NCBI RefSeq assembly: GCF_964355755.1
Contig: NC_092677.1
Location: 22,538,101 to 22,602,100 of the forward strand
DNA from: Antedon mediterranea
Lineage: Eukaryota; Echinodermata; Crinoidea; Comatulida; Antedonidae
DNA: 64,000 bases
Direction: 5' to 3'
This document shows, piece by piece, positions 1 through 10,673 of this stretch. How positions within the stretch are numbered: position 1 is the stretch's first letter; every line of letters starts with the position of its first letter. Under the pieces are notes generated by a model that was given only the letters and a program-made list of their open reading frames with translations, did no database searches and was not told the DNA's origin. Position numbers and translations under genes: made by a program.

Positions 1-626
1 TGACTTGGATACTAATTATGTGAACAGAATCCTTGTTTTAAAGCCCCATTCCCTACGTTTTTTAGATCTAATTTAAGATCACAAACTATATTTAATGTAA
101 AAATAATACTATATGGTCCTATTGCGATAACTTTTTTCGTCTTTAAACGGTTAAAAATGTGAAAAATAAATCGATTTTAATAATTATAGCGGCCCGCTAT
201 AAATCCCAAAATGCATTGCGCGCGGATTGATATTGTTGTTTTTCACCTGTAATTTGCCCACTTTTCGATCGATCGTGAAGCCAAAACAAATGGAAGACTC
301 CTAACTTTTCAGCGAAAATACCGGGTTTTCCCCAATTTGTATCAACGGAGTCTGGCAAAAATAGAAAGACAATTAATGTAGCAACTATACAACGTCAGGC
401 TAGGTATATAGCTAGCGTACGATGTTCGTACGTTACCGATGTTTACCAGCTAGGCCTACAAAACTAAGCCTAGCTAGGCTAGGCCTGAGACCGTCCACGA
501 GAGGTCGATCGCCGCGAGCTACTTAGGTAGTGCATTGTTTCTCACTTTTTATCATAATTTACCATAAAACGTACATTTAAGACAAGGAATGACATGGTTT
601 AATGTTTTTAAAGTGATATATATGTA
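1..626. other. Noncoding stretch with AGGCCTA-rich patch
   Basis: No convincing coding frame. Positions about 443-487 contain several overlapping GCTAGGCCTA/CCTAGCTAGG motifs. The rest is AT-rich and no promoter or terminal repeat could be recognised. The missing downstream part of the minus-strand retroelement that ends at 627 would be expected here but is not visible, so that element is truncated. Confidence 0.5.
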
Positions 627-1214
627 TTATTTTCCAAAAAACGTCCAAAATTGCAGGGAAGGGGTCTTTAAGTCTACAATGGTGTCAGGTAAAGAATGTT
701 CTGGATGTGGTTCAAATAAAACCATCCTTTTCTTTTGTATCTTTCCTGTATTTGCTCTCACTTTAATGATGTTAGTTTGCTTGGCTAGAATTTTATGTAA
801 AGTGTGTCCAGAATTTATTTCACAAAAGTCTGTAGGGTCTGACGTTCGGATTTTGGATATTAATCTTTCTGCTGTAATGTGATGACATTTTGGGAAAGAT
901 GTACTTATGGCCTGCTTTAATTCTGGTCCCTCAGTATGCTGGATAATCTCTCTGATGACATTATACCCAATGATTGGATGTAGCAAATTATCTTCGGTTA
1001 CCAAGACAGGTACTAAAGTGGAAAATGTTTTCTGGTAATAATTCGAACTTCTAACAACAGTTTTTTTAAATCCCGTAGTGTCAAATAAAGCTTCTACCAC
1101 ACCGCCGTTTATTTGGCATTTGATGATACACTTGTTACCGATAAGCTTGACAATTTGTTGATGTTGTCTTGGTGTAAGATGGCTGACCTGACAACTATTA
1201 CTTCCAAGAGCTTG
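627..1214 (-). pseudogene. Retropepsin-like protease region of an LTR retrotransposon
   Basis: The minus-strand frame is open from just after the stop at 1215-1217 to 627. It contains the run EALFDTTG near 1060-1100, placed where the retropepsin active site (normally D-[ST]-G) should be. Further on it has PVLVTEDNL and PIIGYNVI, a stretch typical of the protease/linker of Ty3/gypsy-like elements. The active site reads D-T-T-G, so it looks altered. The frame is the same as the gag frame upstream and is separated from it by a single TAA. No reverse transcriptase follows: the element stops at about 627. Family assignment rests on motif memory, so the clade is uncertain. Confidence 0.55.
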
Positions 1215-2334
1215 TTACTGGTATTTTGTTTGGGGGACCTGTCTGTGTCTATGGTCTCTCCCCGTCCCGCTGGATTGACCTTGGTCCGTTTCCCTGGCTC
1301 CTACAGCTCCTGGCAAAATGGTTGGATCCACCGCACTTAAAACAATGTCTACACTCCGCCCCTTTCTTATTCTGTTTGCATACATCACAACCCCTTTCTC
1401 TAGTCTTTCTTTCAGTTCTCTGCTGCACCATTGAAAGGGATGCAGTCTCACTTGTTGAAGTGCCGACACATTAGCCTGTAGTGTCTTCATTCCTTTTATC
1501 AACAGTTGTATCTCATCCTGCTGTCCATCTGCTGCAACAGAAGCAGCACTGATGCACGTTTTACTTTTCTGAGACCGTCTTTCTTCTAGATTCTCCACAA
1601 TGGCTAATCTTTCTAGAAGATCTTCATTGGTAATTTTCGGTGTAAGATACGGATTCATTTCACTTCTCAATCTCTCTGGCAAGCCAGTCTTCAATGTTTG
1701 GATGAAGGTATTTTGTACTAAATCCGCATCATATTTTAGGGTTGATTGATCTTCCTGGGATGCAAAAGTGACCCGTTGACGAAGGCTCATCGCACACATA
1801 ACAAAATCCTGTGTTGCTTCAGATTTTCGAAGCGATGCTGCTGCTAGTTCTTGATACAGGTCCATCGCATCTCGTTCCTTATAATGAGCCCTTAGAATTC
1901 TTCGCAACTGTGGTCAGCTTCCCTGCCTGTCCGGGTGCCCCAATCTGTCCACTTAGCTTCAGATCACGTCTGCCCCATGGGAAAGCACCCAAGCCCTTGT
2001 TCTCTGGCGCTGGTCTCTCACCCCCTGCAGACGTCACCTGATTTACTGCCACTTCGATCTCCTCTCCTGGTGCCTCGAATCCACCAATTATTAGTTCATG
2101 CATGCCCGTCAACAGTGCTAGTCCTTTATCCTCCATTGCGTCTACCTCATCGCCATCTAAAAATGTATTGATTGCCTTTAAAACAATGTGTTTCGTTTTG
2201 TTATCCATTCCTTCTAGCTTAAGATACCGTGCCACTTCTTTTACTTGTTCTACAGTCAGAAGGTAAAGTGTACTACGTACCGCTCTCTCTAGAGTTTCTA
2301 ATTCCATGTTCTTCGCTTTTCTTTTCTTATTCAC
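1215..2334 (-). pseudogene. LTR-retrotransposon Gag with zinc knuckle, frameshifted
   Basis: Three overlapping minus-strand frames together look like one Gag. An N-terminal part (2334-1879) is rich in charged helices. A middle part (1907 to about 1430) resembles the capsid/retrotrans_gag region, with QTLKTGLPERLRSEM. A short part in another frame (1431-1249) carries the zinc knuckle C-x2-C-x4-H-x4-C (CFKCGGSNHFARSC), preceded by CDVCKQNKKGAEC. The middle frame resumes after the knuckle, so at least two or three frameshifts exist. This is a dead copy, or a copy with unusual frameshifting. The start is taken from the ATG cluster at about 2308-2334, just downstream of a possible primer-binding site. 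Confidence 0.6.
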
Positions 2335-2346
2335 TTCCTAGCGATG

Positions 2347-2741
2347 TCCTGGCAGGATCGCCAGATTTTACACAGGTTTCCAGGACATCTCAACAATAGT
2401 TCAACAATATTTTTCCAAAGTGAATTTAGTATCCCCGTACACAATATGAATCAACAAAAACAACGGATTAACACATCTGTTCTCTTTAATTGTAAACGAT
2501 CTTATATTCCTAATCATCTACTGGATAATCATCAGTTCCTTGTTAATGGTTAACCACGGTTTAATTCTAAATAACTGTTCTTTTTAATTTAACTTTAAAC
2601 ATCTTACGAAAACAACAAAACCAAACAGCAATCCCTTAACAAAAACAGGCCAGCAACCCAATCAAACATGTCTCCCTGAACTCTCCCAATTGACCTCCCT
2701 CAATTTTTTTATAGAGGGCCTGGTTTTCTTGCCATGTAACA
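2347..2741 (-). repeat. Possible 5' LTR and primer-binding site of the Gag element
   Basis: On the minus strand a TG-starting segment begins near 2741 (TGTTACATGGCAAG) and contains a TATA box at about 2704-2716 (TCTATAAAAAAA). It ends just before a TGG-starting stretch at 2363-2347 (TGGCGATCCTGCCAGGA), located like a tRNA primer-binding site immediately upstream of the Gag start. The 3' border and a partner LTR were not found, so this is tentative. Confidence 0.35.
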
Positions 2742-3943
2742 AATATAAACACAATAAATTTAGTTGATTATTTAGTAAATGTTTAGTGAATTTAAAAACA
2801 ACATATGTATTTTATTAATCAGAAGCTGATTTGATGATAGTAGATGTAGTTGATTAATCAGGACATTCAAGTAAAATTGTTTGAGAAATCATCTAGTAAA
2901 CAACACAAAAATACATTAGTTACAATTGGTTTTAAAATGTACATGCTAAAACAAAAGTAACTATTGTTAAACAATTGTAGTTTATAGTAGTACTACTAAT
3001 AAATTGTAAGGTTTTTTCAATTTCAATTAATATGCTTACTTGTAGGGGTACAGTTATTCAAGTAGTTACATAGTAGGACAAATTCAAAGTAATATATACA
3101 TACTTACTATGGTAAGACTACTGTACTTTTTTCTCAAGTAGCGTGGTAGTTTTATTAACTGAAAAAACATGTCAATATAAAATAAACAAAAACAAAATGT
3201 AACCGAAAACCATATCCTGGGCCTGAACCTCATATATCAACCAAACATAATCCATGTTATCCAAAATTAGGAATTCCTTTTATTAAATGCTAATACTAAT
3301 TAAATAGCATTTACAATAAACAATAAAAAAACCTTTCTTGTGGTGACAATCTATGTACAATAATCAAGAATTTGAAAGCTTAAGCTCAAGAAAGAAGTAT
3401 AACATTGTATGTGTAGCATCATAGCTTGCATCATTTCCATTTATTCTTTAAGGTTTCTTAGCTTGTCATAACACATTTCAATGACATATGTTGTATTGAA
3501 ACATTTTTATCATAAATGGCTTCAACCTTTAAAAAATAAAAACAAAAGTTATTTAATAATATTATTTTTTATTTATTTTTTTTTAATAAGACAACTGTTA
3601 TTGTAGCTATCTCATTGCTCTTTTGCAGTTTATTTTAATATTTATAAATTAAAAAATATATACAAATTATTGTATTTCAATTATGATTCTGCATGAGATT
3701 TATTTTTATTATTACAGTACGATATTATTTGAAATCTTGGCTGATTTAAAAAGTTTGCCTATATATAACATACCAATAAAAATACTGTTACTACTAATTT
3801 AGAAAGTTCAAACAAGCTTTGAGAATTCACTGGATTTAAATTTTCAACATAGGATTTCTTCAAGGTACTGTATGTTGAATTTTTACTGTGCTAAAATCTT
3901 ATTTGAACTTTCTAACATACCAAATAATGTTACCTCCACTTAC
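2742..3943. other. AT-rich noncoding region, possible 3' end of the recombinase-like gene
   Basis: No substantial reading frame. On the minus strand a possible terminal exon lies at about 3440-3532, following a TTTTTTAAAG acceptor-like site. It gives two short alternative frames, one ending in DKLRNLKE, that cannot be joined with confidence. AATAAA-type signals on the minus strand occur near 3280 and 3315. Otherwise nothing recognisable. Confidence 0.35.
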
Positions 3944-5318
3944 CTTGGCCATTGTAATTTTGTTTTTGAGGACATCACTGTAGAGTGTTTTCAAAAGTCC
4001 GATGTCCATTTCAGTGAAAATGTATCTGGTTTTTCGACTGCTCAGCTAACGAAATTAAGATAGTGTGTAAATAAATAAACATTTGTTCATACTTGTTTTT
4101 AATCTAATTAATCTATAGAGAATTTAATTAATGTATGTATTTTTTTAATTTATTTTTTGGTTTTTGTATTGTAGATGGAATAGTATTTAGGCATACTTAC
4201 AGATTCTTTCATTTGATTAATAATTTTTTTAGCTTCAACAGCCTCACTTATTCTTTGTGTCGCTTTGTAGTACTTGTCTTGAGTTCTTAGCGAATGGTGC
4301 ATGTACGAAGCAATATGCTCCTTATTTTGATTGTTGTTCTTATTTTGTTCCATGACTGGAAAATAGAATTATGAAATCAGGTATAAATATTAGTGTTTAT
4401 TTCAAATATTTGTTTTAAATTGTCTTTATAGTCAGTAGCCTATAGTTTTGAGCCAAACTGATGCTTAATTCAGTGTAGGCCTAATGTCAGTGATATGCAT
4501 TCTATAGCATAATTTCTGGGGATACAGGCATTAGAGTGTCATTCTGGTTAATTTAATGTTGTTCTTCCTTACCATAGTGGCTAACTGCTTCCTAAAATGT
4601 GTGCAGTTTATAGTTTTGTTCTTTCGGACACCCAGGCTGTGCCACATGCGTGTCAATTCCTGGCATGATCTAATTTTTTCGCCCATTATTTTAAAAAATG
4701 CTTCTTTAGTCGCCTCCTGGATGTTGGAAAGGTTATTTCTGAAATGGTTCATCATTTGATATAAATCCTCTTCCAGGAATAAGATGGCTGGGCCTTGAGC
4801 GGCAGTTTTGTGATTTGTTACCTATTAGTGTAACAATTTTAGATTTGAAATGCCTTCTACTTAGACAACTGACATTCAACAATGCTTTATTGTTAAACAA
4901 AACAATATAATTAATTAAATTTCATTCCAGTAGGCCTAATAGTTGGTTTTCACTTATTGACAACCTGCTGTGCTTACATGGCATTAAGTTTCTTACAATT
5001 TTAATGCCTTATTTAGAAATCATTCACAATTTCTTACCTTACCTATTACTAATAATTTAAACCTGTTAGTCACATGGTGTGGGATTTTACTATAGACACA
5101 CAATTTTGTGATCTACTTCTCCCAATAAGACTTTCTCTGTTTACTTACTGTAATGCAAAATTCATTATTAATTTTCTCTGCTTCATCAAATTCAGAAACT
5201 GTCATATTTGATATGACGCCCGAGCGACATCCATTGCGTAAGCATATTAGTGATATCATATATCCTTTGAAATAACTATGTTCCTCCAAAGACACTAATT
5301 GCCTATTTTTTAGCTTTT
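3944..5318 (-). CDS. Tyrosine-recombinase-like protein, four exons
   Basis: Four minus-strand exons are supported by splice sites and motifs: 5318-5149, 4821-4573, 4355-4201 and 4045-3944. The first has LICLRNGCRSG, matching box I around the first catalytic Arg. The second starts VTNHKTAAQGPA, matching the beta-hairpin Lys, and ends with CTHFRKQLATM, the H-x-x-R box. The third has SYMHHSLRTQDKYY, matching the LGH...Y box with the nucleophile Tyr. The fourth (TRYIFTEMDIGLL) looks like the start of a Myb-type segment. Donors are GTAAGT, GTAAGG, GTAAGT and GTAAGT. Junctions 1-2 and 3-4 keep phase; junction 2-3 is off by one base, so this copy may be damaged. Tyrosine recombinases cut and rejoin DNA through a Tyr-phosphate link. 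The family resembles multicopy Crypton-like or DIRS-like recombinases of invertebrates. Upstream and terminal exons were not found. Confidence 0.6.
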
Positions 5319-5884
5319 CTAAAAGTTGAAAAATCATAACACATTTTATTTGCCATTGAAAAATAAATAAATGAAGAGGGAAGAGAATGAATCATTTTAT
5401 CTCCGTTATTAATTTTCTCTAATTTGACTTAATTAAATGGAACATGCTGTTAGGTATTTTAACATAATTACATATATAATATTAATAAATTGAATTTAAT
5501 AATAACTGTAATAATAATCATTGTATTAAGTGATTAATACCATTTATTTGCATTGCTAGAGGTTTTAATTTTTTTTTTTAAAGTTGCTCCTCTTGTATTG
5601 TTATCATCTCATCTAATAAAAAAAAATGCATTATCAATTTTACCTAATTGTAAAAATATTCAGTAGTTCATCAGACCTCAATCAATTGTGGAATGTACTG
5701 GTACTGGTACTGGTTCAAATAACCGTCTCACAGAGACATCTGGTAGCCATTGACTTGAAGTTGGCATTTGGATGTGTTACTTTTAAATGTAGGCCTACAG
5801 TATGAGAGTGACTACTACCAAATTACACAGTCACAAAACAACTTATAAAACAGTTCATATATACAGTTAAAACATTGCTGGGAA
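5319..5884. other. AT-rich noncoding stretch
   Basis: This lies between the first recognised recombinase-like exon and the 3' end of the neighbouring LINE. It is poly-A/T rich with a GTACTGGTACTGGTACTGG-type short repeat at about 5697-5715. No exon was recognised. Confidence 0.4.
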
Positions 5885-8800
5885 TTATAAATTTCTGTTG
5901 AAGCAGGCTCTAATGAAGTTGCATCTAGTAAGTTGACTTTGTTGTACAACTCTATCAAGTACTGATGGTATCTTCCGACCTCTTCGTTTACTTTGTGTTG
6001 TGTGAAAAGTAAGAATTTTTGTAGGATCTTCATTTTCTTTTCTAATTACATGTCCGATCCAGTTGAATTGTTGCTTGTAGACATATTCTTCTAGCGGTTG
6101 ACAGCCAGTAATTTTGTAGAGATCGTCATTATCAATTACGTAACGCCAGTCTATATAGTTTTCATCTGTTTCTTCATCTGAGGATATGTCTACATGGTTT
6201 GGTGGGCAGACTCTTTGAAAGCCATTCACTAGCATTCTTCTTAGGAAGGTTTTGTATGTTGTGCTAAGTTTGGACATTTCACTTCCTGTTGCCCTCCAAG
6301 CATGGCAACCATAGGTGAGTCTACTCCTAACTAGACCATTAAGAAACATCATTCTTGTTTGTAGGTGGATTGTTCTGTTGGTAAGCAATGCCCTATTCTC
6401 TGCAAATGCTCCTTTGGCTGAATTGATTCTGTATTTTACTTCTTGATCTCCAATATGAACATCATTGTAGGTAGCCCATACACCAAGGTATCTAAAGTGT
6501 GTTACGTTGTTAATGTGTACGCCGCCAATTTGTATGATGCATCTTGGGTATTCTTCAACTTCCTCTTTCCAGTTCCATATAATGGTTTCTGTTTTGGGGG
6601 CACTAATTCTTAGACCAAATTCCAGACAAACTTTATTCAAGATGTTCACAATGGTTTGCAGTTCTTCTTGTGACCAGGAGCTTACAGCAAAGTCGTCAGC
6701 ATAGCCACTTTCAAAGTCGTCATAGATGCCCCTTGATGGTGCTTTACATCTTTGAGCACGATTTGTAGCTTCAATAGGAATTAGGTATTGTATCATTAGG
6801 CCATCCAAACTAGCATCTTTACAGCGTTGTTTGAACACTCTAATAACGTAATCAAAATATTGGTTAAACATGCTGGTACTCTCAATACCACCCTGTCGCA
6901 CCCCAGAAGATGTTTCGAACTTATCATCACTCGGATCGTCGTCAGCAAGGTATGCTTTCGTTGAGCTGTACAGTGATTGTATAATGTCAATCATAGTAGT
7001 AGACTGGTTTAAGTGAAACCTATTACGAACGCTTAGGAAAAGAAGATTACGATTCACATGGTCGAATGCTGCTGTTAAATCAATGAAGCATGTATAGAGT
7101 TTGCGATTTGAGCGATACGCAATTTCCTGGATCTGCTTGATTACATATATAGCATCATTGCACCCTCTGTTGGACCTGAATCCAAACTGTGTGCGTAGAA
7201 GTTGACTTTCATAAAAGATGGAAAAACGTGAAAGAATGATAACCATAAGTATCTTTGAAAATGTAGACCCAATTGATATTCCTCTATACATTGATGGATC
7301 AAGTGGACTGCCTTTTTTTTTCCAAATGGTTGTTAATTTGGACAGTCCCCAATCACTTGGTACTTCTTTCGTTCTCCAAATTTCCTCAAACAGTCTATGT
7401 ACATGGTCGACGAATACTGGGTTCTCTGTGGCGACTTGCAACATTTCAGAAGCGACATCTAGGGTAGCTTTGCGACCTTTTAGATGTCCGATTGCATCAA
7501 TAATTTCTTTCTTGGACGGAGGTTCATTGTCCATCTCAAATTCTGGTTGTCTCAGGTTGATAATATATTCTGGAGGTGTGCTAATTTCATCTGGGATTTT
7601 AAGGCTAGATTGGTCTGGATTAAAGTGATCTTTAAAGTGTTCACGTAATCCAGGACATTTTATAGGCTTTGGTGCTTTTCTTATAACATCACCGTGCTCC
7701 TTAGCTTTTCTCCATAAATCAAATATTTTTCTATTTTGGTGGGCTTCATTTAACTTGCTTGCTTCTTCATACAAATATTCATTCCGTAGTTCCTTCACCC
7801 TTATCTTAATTGCTTTCTGCATAGCCTTGATCTCCTCTTCTTTGTAGGTAACTATGCTTTTGTTAATATTCTTTCTTTCTTTTATAAGCTGTTGTAGTCT
7901 TTCATCACCATCCCAGGGATGAGCATTTTGGTTTCTTGTTTTCTTCGGGACTTCTTCAACTGCCTTATTTAGCACTGTCATAAGTGTTGTATAGCGCTCA
8001 GTTGATGTAGTGGTTGTTGTCTTTTCAGGAGAAGTAATTTTATTAATTTCTTCTTCTATCTTTGTTTTAACATTATTTCTTACTTCTCGATCTTTAAGTT
8101 TACTCATGTTGGCTCTCTTGCTCTGTTTTTTCTTTTTATGCTTCTTCCACCTGGCTGCTTTGTTGGCTGGTGTTGTCATATTACTCACAAGGATTCTATG
8201 ATCCGACGAAAGATAATAGTTGTTATAGACTCTTGTGTCAGTAACATACTTCCTCAACCAGTGATCACATATGTTGTAATCTAGTATTTTCTTTGTAACA
8301 CCATCGTTGCTATGCCAAGTGATCCGATGAACATTTGGATGGTCAAACCAGGTGTTCAGTATGCATAGCTTGAAGTCAGAGCAGTAGTTGATGAGTCTTG
8401 TGCCATTGTCGTTACTAATGTCATCTGTGTCTTGAAATCTATGTAGGTTTCCATCAAAGAGTGATTTTCTGGTTGTTATTGTTGATGTTGCATTAAAGTC
8501 TCCCATCAGTAAGAGTTTTGTGTTGTTCTCGACTCTTGTTACTTTGGAGAGTTTTGCATAGAAAATATCCTTTGATGATTCTGAACCGGATTCCGTAGGA
8601 GAGTACGCAGACACAATTCTTAATTTACAATTTTGTATTGTGACGTCTATTGCCATTAGACGTTCATAAACATAATAAACATTAGACACTTTGATATGGG
8701 GTGACTGTTTGATGGCAATAGCAACCCCATACATCTTTTTGATTTTCAGTCCAGTCCAGTATACATTGTAGCCCTCATGTGAGATTGCACCGGTACCAAT

Positions 8801-9001
8801 CCGTCTCACTTCCTGCATACACACGATGTCAAGGTTTGCTGCTTTAATTTGAATGAGGGTTTCATGTAGTAAGAAGTCATCTGAGCAGGTATTAACATTA
8901 ATCTGTCCTGCTCGCCAATGAAAATATTTTGCAGGCTTTTTTTTCCTAACTGCTTCTTGTACTTTCTTGTTTATGTTAGAAAGGTTTTTAGAATGATATC
9001 T
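5885..9001 (-). CDS. Non-LTR retrotransposon APE endonuclease-reverse transcriptase
   Basis: One open frame of 1,039 codons runs on the minus strand from 9001 to 5885; the first in-frame ATG is at 8824. Domain order: AP-endonuclease, with the Glu box CMQEVRR, GDFNATS, and SSDH near the end of the domain; then a lysine-rich linker; then a reverse transcriptase with WGLSKLTTIWKKKG, MYRGISIG, CFIDLTAAFDH, GVRQGGIESTS and the catalytic box GYADDFAV; then a C-terminal WIGHVIRKENEDP segment. All catalytic residues looked for are present and no stop interrupts the frame. This suggests a young insertion. RTE-like affinity is my reading of the RT motifs; a related clade is possible. It would copy its own RNA into nicked chromosomal DNA. 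Confidence 0.85.
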   Translation of the reverse strand, partial: RYHSKNLSNINKKVQEAVRKKKPAKYFHWRAGQINVNTCSDDFLLHETLIQIKAANLDIVCMQEVRRIGTGAISHEGYNVYWTGLKIKKMYGVAIAIKQSPHIKVSNVYYVYERLMAIDVTIQNCKLRIVSAYSPTESGSESSKDIFYAKLSKVTRVENNTKLLLMGDFNATSTITTRKSLFDGNLHRFQDTDDISNDNGTRLINYCSDFKLCILNTWFDHPNVHRITWHSNDGVTKKILDYNICDHWLRKYVTDTRVYNNYYLSSDHRILVSNMTTPANKAARWKKHKKKKQSKRANMSKLKDREVRNNVKTKIEEEINKITSPEKTTTTTSTERYTTLMTVLNKAVEEVPKKTRNQNAHPWDGDERLQQLIKERKNINKSIVTYKEEEIKAMQKAIKIRVKELRNEYLYEEASKLNEAHQNRKIFDLWRKAKEHGDVIRKAPKPIKCPGLREHFKDHFNPDQSSLKIPDEISTPPEYIINLRQPEFEMDNEPPSKKEIIDAIGHLKGRKATLDVASEMLQVATENPVFVDHVHRLFEEIWRTKEVPSDWGLSKLTTIWKKKGSPLDPSMYRGISIGSTFSKILMVIILSRFSIFYESQLLRTQFGFRSNRGCNDAIYVIKQIQEIAYRSNRKLYTCFIDLTAAFDHVNRNLLFLSVRNRFHLNQSTTMIDIIQSLYSSTKAYLADDDPSDDKFETSSGVRQGGIESTSMFNQYFDYVIRVFKQRCKDASLDGLMIQYLIPIEATNRAQRCKAPSRGIYDDFESGYADDFAVSSWSQEELQTIVNILNKVCLEFGLRISAPKTETIIWNWKEEVEEYPRCIIQIGGVHINNVTHFRYLGVWATYNDVHIGDQEVKYRINSAKGAFAENRALLTNRTIHLQTRMMFLNGLVRSRLTYGCHAWRATGSEMSKLSTTYKTFLRRMLVNGFQRVCPPNHVDISSDEETDENYIDWRYVIDNDDLYKITGCQPLEEYVYKQQFNWIGHVIRKENEDPTKILTFHTTQSKRRGRKIPSVLDRVVQQSQLTRCNFIRACFNRNL

Positions 9002-9162
9002 TTATTACTCTTTGTGTGAAATTTTGACTTGCGTCCACCACGGGTACCTCTATAATGGAAAATTCCCAAGTCTTTCAAAACACTTCCAACCGCAGTAGTA
9101 ATTTTTCCAGCATATTGTCTCAGGTTAAGTAGCTTTGAGTAGCTATAGTTATAGGTCAACAT
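8971..9162 (-). pseudogene. Displaced N-terminal segment of the LINE protein
   Basis: A 63-codon frame with a basic GTRGGRKSK patch directly precedes the main LINE frame. It is shifted by one base relative to it; the main frame has TAA at 9004-9002. Reading across the shift gives continuous LINE-like sequence, so the break is probably a single indel in this copy. Confidence 0.45.
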
Positions 9163-9939
9163 AGTTTACTCGTAGCAATGGTAGATTATAATAATAATAT
9201 CACACATACACCGACTCTAGGCCCTGTAAACAAATCTTCTATGCTATGCTGTCCCAAAGTTCTAAGGCAACAATAGGCTTTGCTTCACTGAACACTGCTA
9301 AGACAATAGCATGCACACAGCTAGATAAGGCCTAGCTATAGCTATAAAAAAATCTTTTCTAAATCCAGTTTAGCTGATAAAAATAAGAAAAAAGAATATA
9401 CAATACAATAGTTGTAAGTGCTGATAACAATATTGGTAGTAAAATCACTCTCAAAATGTGTACTTAAAACCCAAAAAGCAAGGTTTCATTGAGAGAACAA
9501 AACTATTTAAAGGATATTTGTGCTTTAAAGGACAGTGTTTTACTTTAGTTGCTAAATTCAAATTATAATTTATAATGTCGTTTCTTAGAGCGGTCAAAAC
9601 CTTTAAGGTTATAGGAACTTGTTCCTCAGGTTGTCTGCCCTCTTCCTGTATTTTTTATCCATTCATATGCATTTATATACATTTATTTTATTTAAGTAAA
9701 TATATTATTATGTTTGCTGTTTATTTTTTGTTGTTAATTGGTGAGAAATATACAAACAAAAAATGAAGGATTTTGCTAAAATCCTTAGTTTATTTTGGGC
9801 ATCAAGCACCATTTCACTACTAAATTCTGGCACATCAAAAGTAACAAAATCAAGGTAGGTTTGGCCACTTGTTATGTAATGTTGTTATGTAATGTCTCGC
9901 AGTGCTTGCAGTTCTTTTCTCTCGAAGCTCATCAACTTT
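9163..9939. other. Noncoding stretch
   Basis: AT-rich with AAGGCCTAGCTATAGCTATA near 9328. No conserved frame, splice signals or terminal repeats could be linked to a gene. Confidence 0.4.
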
Positions 9940-10030
9940 ACTAATGTTTTTAATAATAATAATAATAAATTACATTTTTAAAGCGCTTCATAATGACAGA
10001 AACAAACTCAAGCGCTGTACTTAATCTAAA
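9940..10030 (-). repeat. LINE-type 3' tail with (AAT)n and AAAGCGCTT motif
   Basis: An AATAATAATAATAATAAAT run is followed by a TTAAAGCGCTTCATAA...CAAGCGCTGTAC pair. The same arrangement, a trinucleotide run beside TATAAAGCGC/AAAGCGCTG, closes the degenerate LINE at 35.88-35.96 kb. This is probably a remnant 3' end of a related LINE, otherwise lost. The segment from 10030 to 10673 shows nothing recognisable. Confidence 0.45.
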
Positions 10031-10673
10031 ACAATCAATACCAACAATTTAAAAATTACACAATAAAAAAAGACATGCCATAATAATATACAAGCGAGAA
10101 CAGTCTTAAAATACACATAATGATTTGCACCATTGTAAACTTACCTTCTGCGGTGTTGAGAATCAAATAATTTTTTGGGATCACCTCCTGTCAAAAACTT
10201 GATCTTGGCCTCACATTGTTTTGCCTGGTGTTTGCCAAATTGTCGGCTTTTTAGTAGATAATTAAAAAAATCCTTTTTTTGCGTATCTAAATATAATATA
10301 TTGAAATCAAGGATAAAGGGTGAAAGATTTTTAATTTCCTAAATATTACAGATGGTACAGAAAAGGTAAGGTTTAGGGCTTTTTAGTTAATTTAGTATGC
10401 TAAAAATCAATATGTGAGGCGAATTGTCTGTAGTGGAGCATTTTTAAATGATTCAACTTCAACTACTACTTTACTTAAAGTCATATATATTTTAAACATG
10501 CTTTAATATACATTCATTTAAAACTGACAAGTAAACATTATATAATAAAGATATCTTCTGGGATGTATGATCATACTGTAAGTATATATAGAAAATTAAA
10601 ACTACCAGCAATGATTCATTTAGTCAATGTATACATTATATTGTGACTGGAATACAGATGTCTGTTAATCTAT

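Larger units (their letters stand above)
5885..9162 (-). mobile_element. APE-class LINE (RTE-like), nearly full length
   Basis: This interval includes the long ORF plus its 5' extension. A second short frame at 9162-8971 (ending GGRKSKFHTKSNKDI) appears to be the protein's N-terminal part, displaced by one frameshift at about 9000. No clear target duplication or poly-A tail was identified at the 5885 side. Confidence 0.7.

Noticed and set aside
589-882. 97-codon plus-strand frame with a hydrophobic run
   Set aside because: It is the antisense of the protease-like relic, which has recognisable motifs.
3872-4063. 63-codon plus-strand frame
   Set aside because: It is antisense to recombinase exon 4 and crosses its splice sites.
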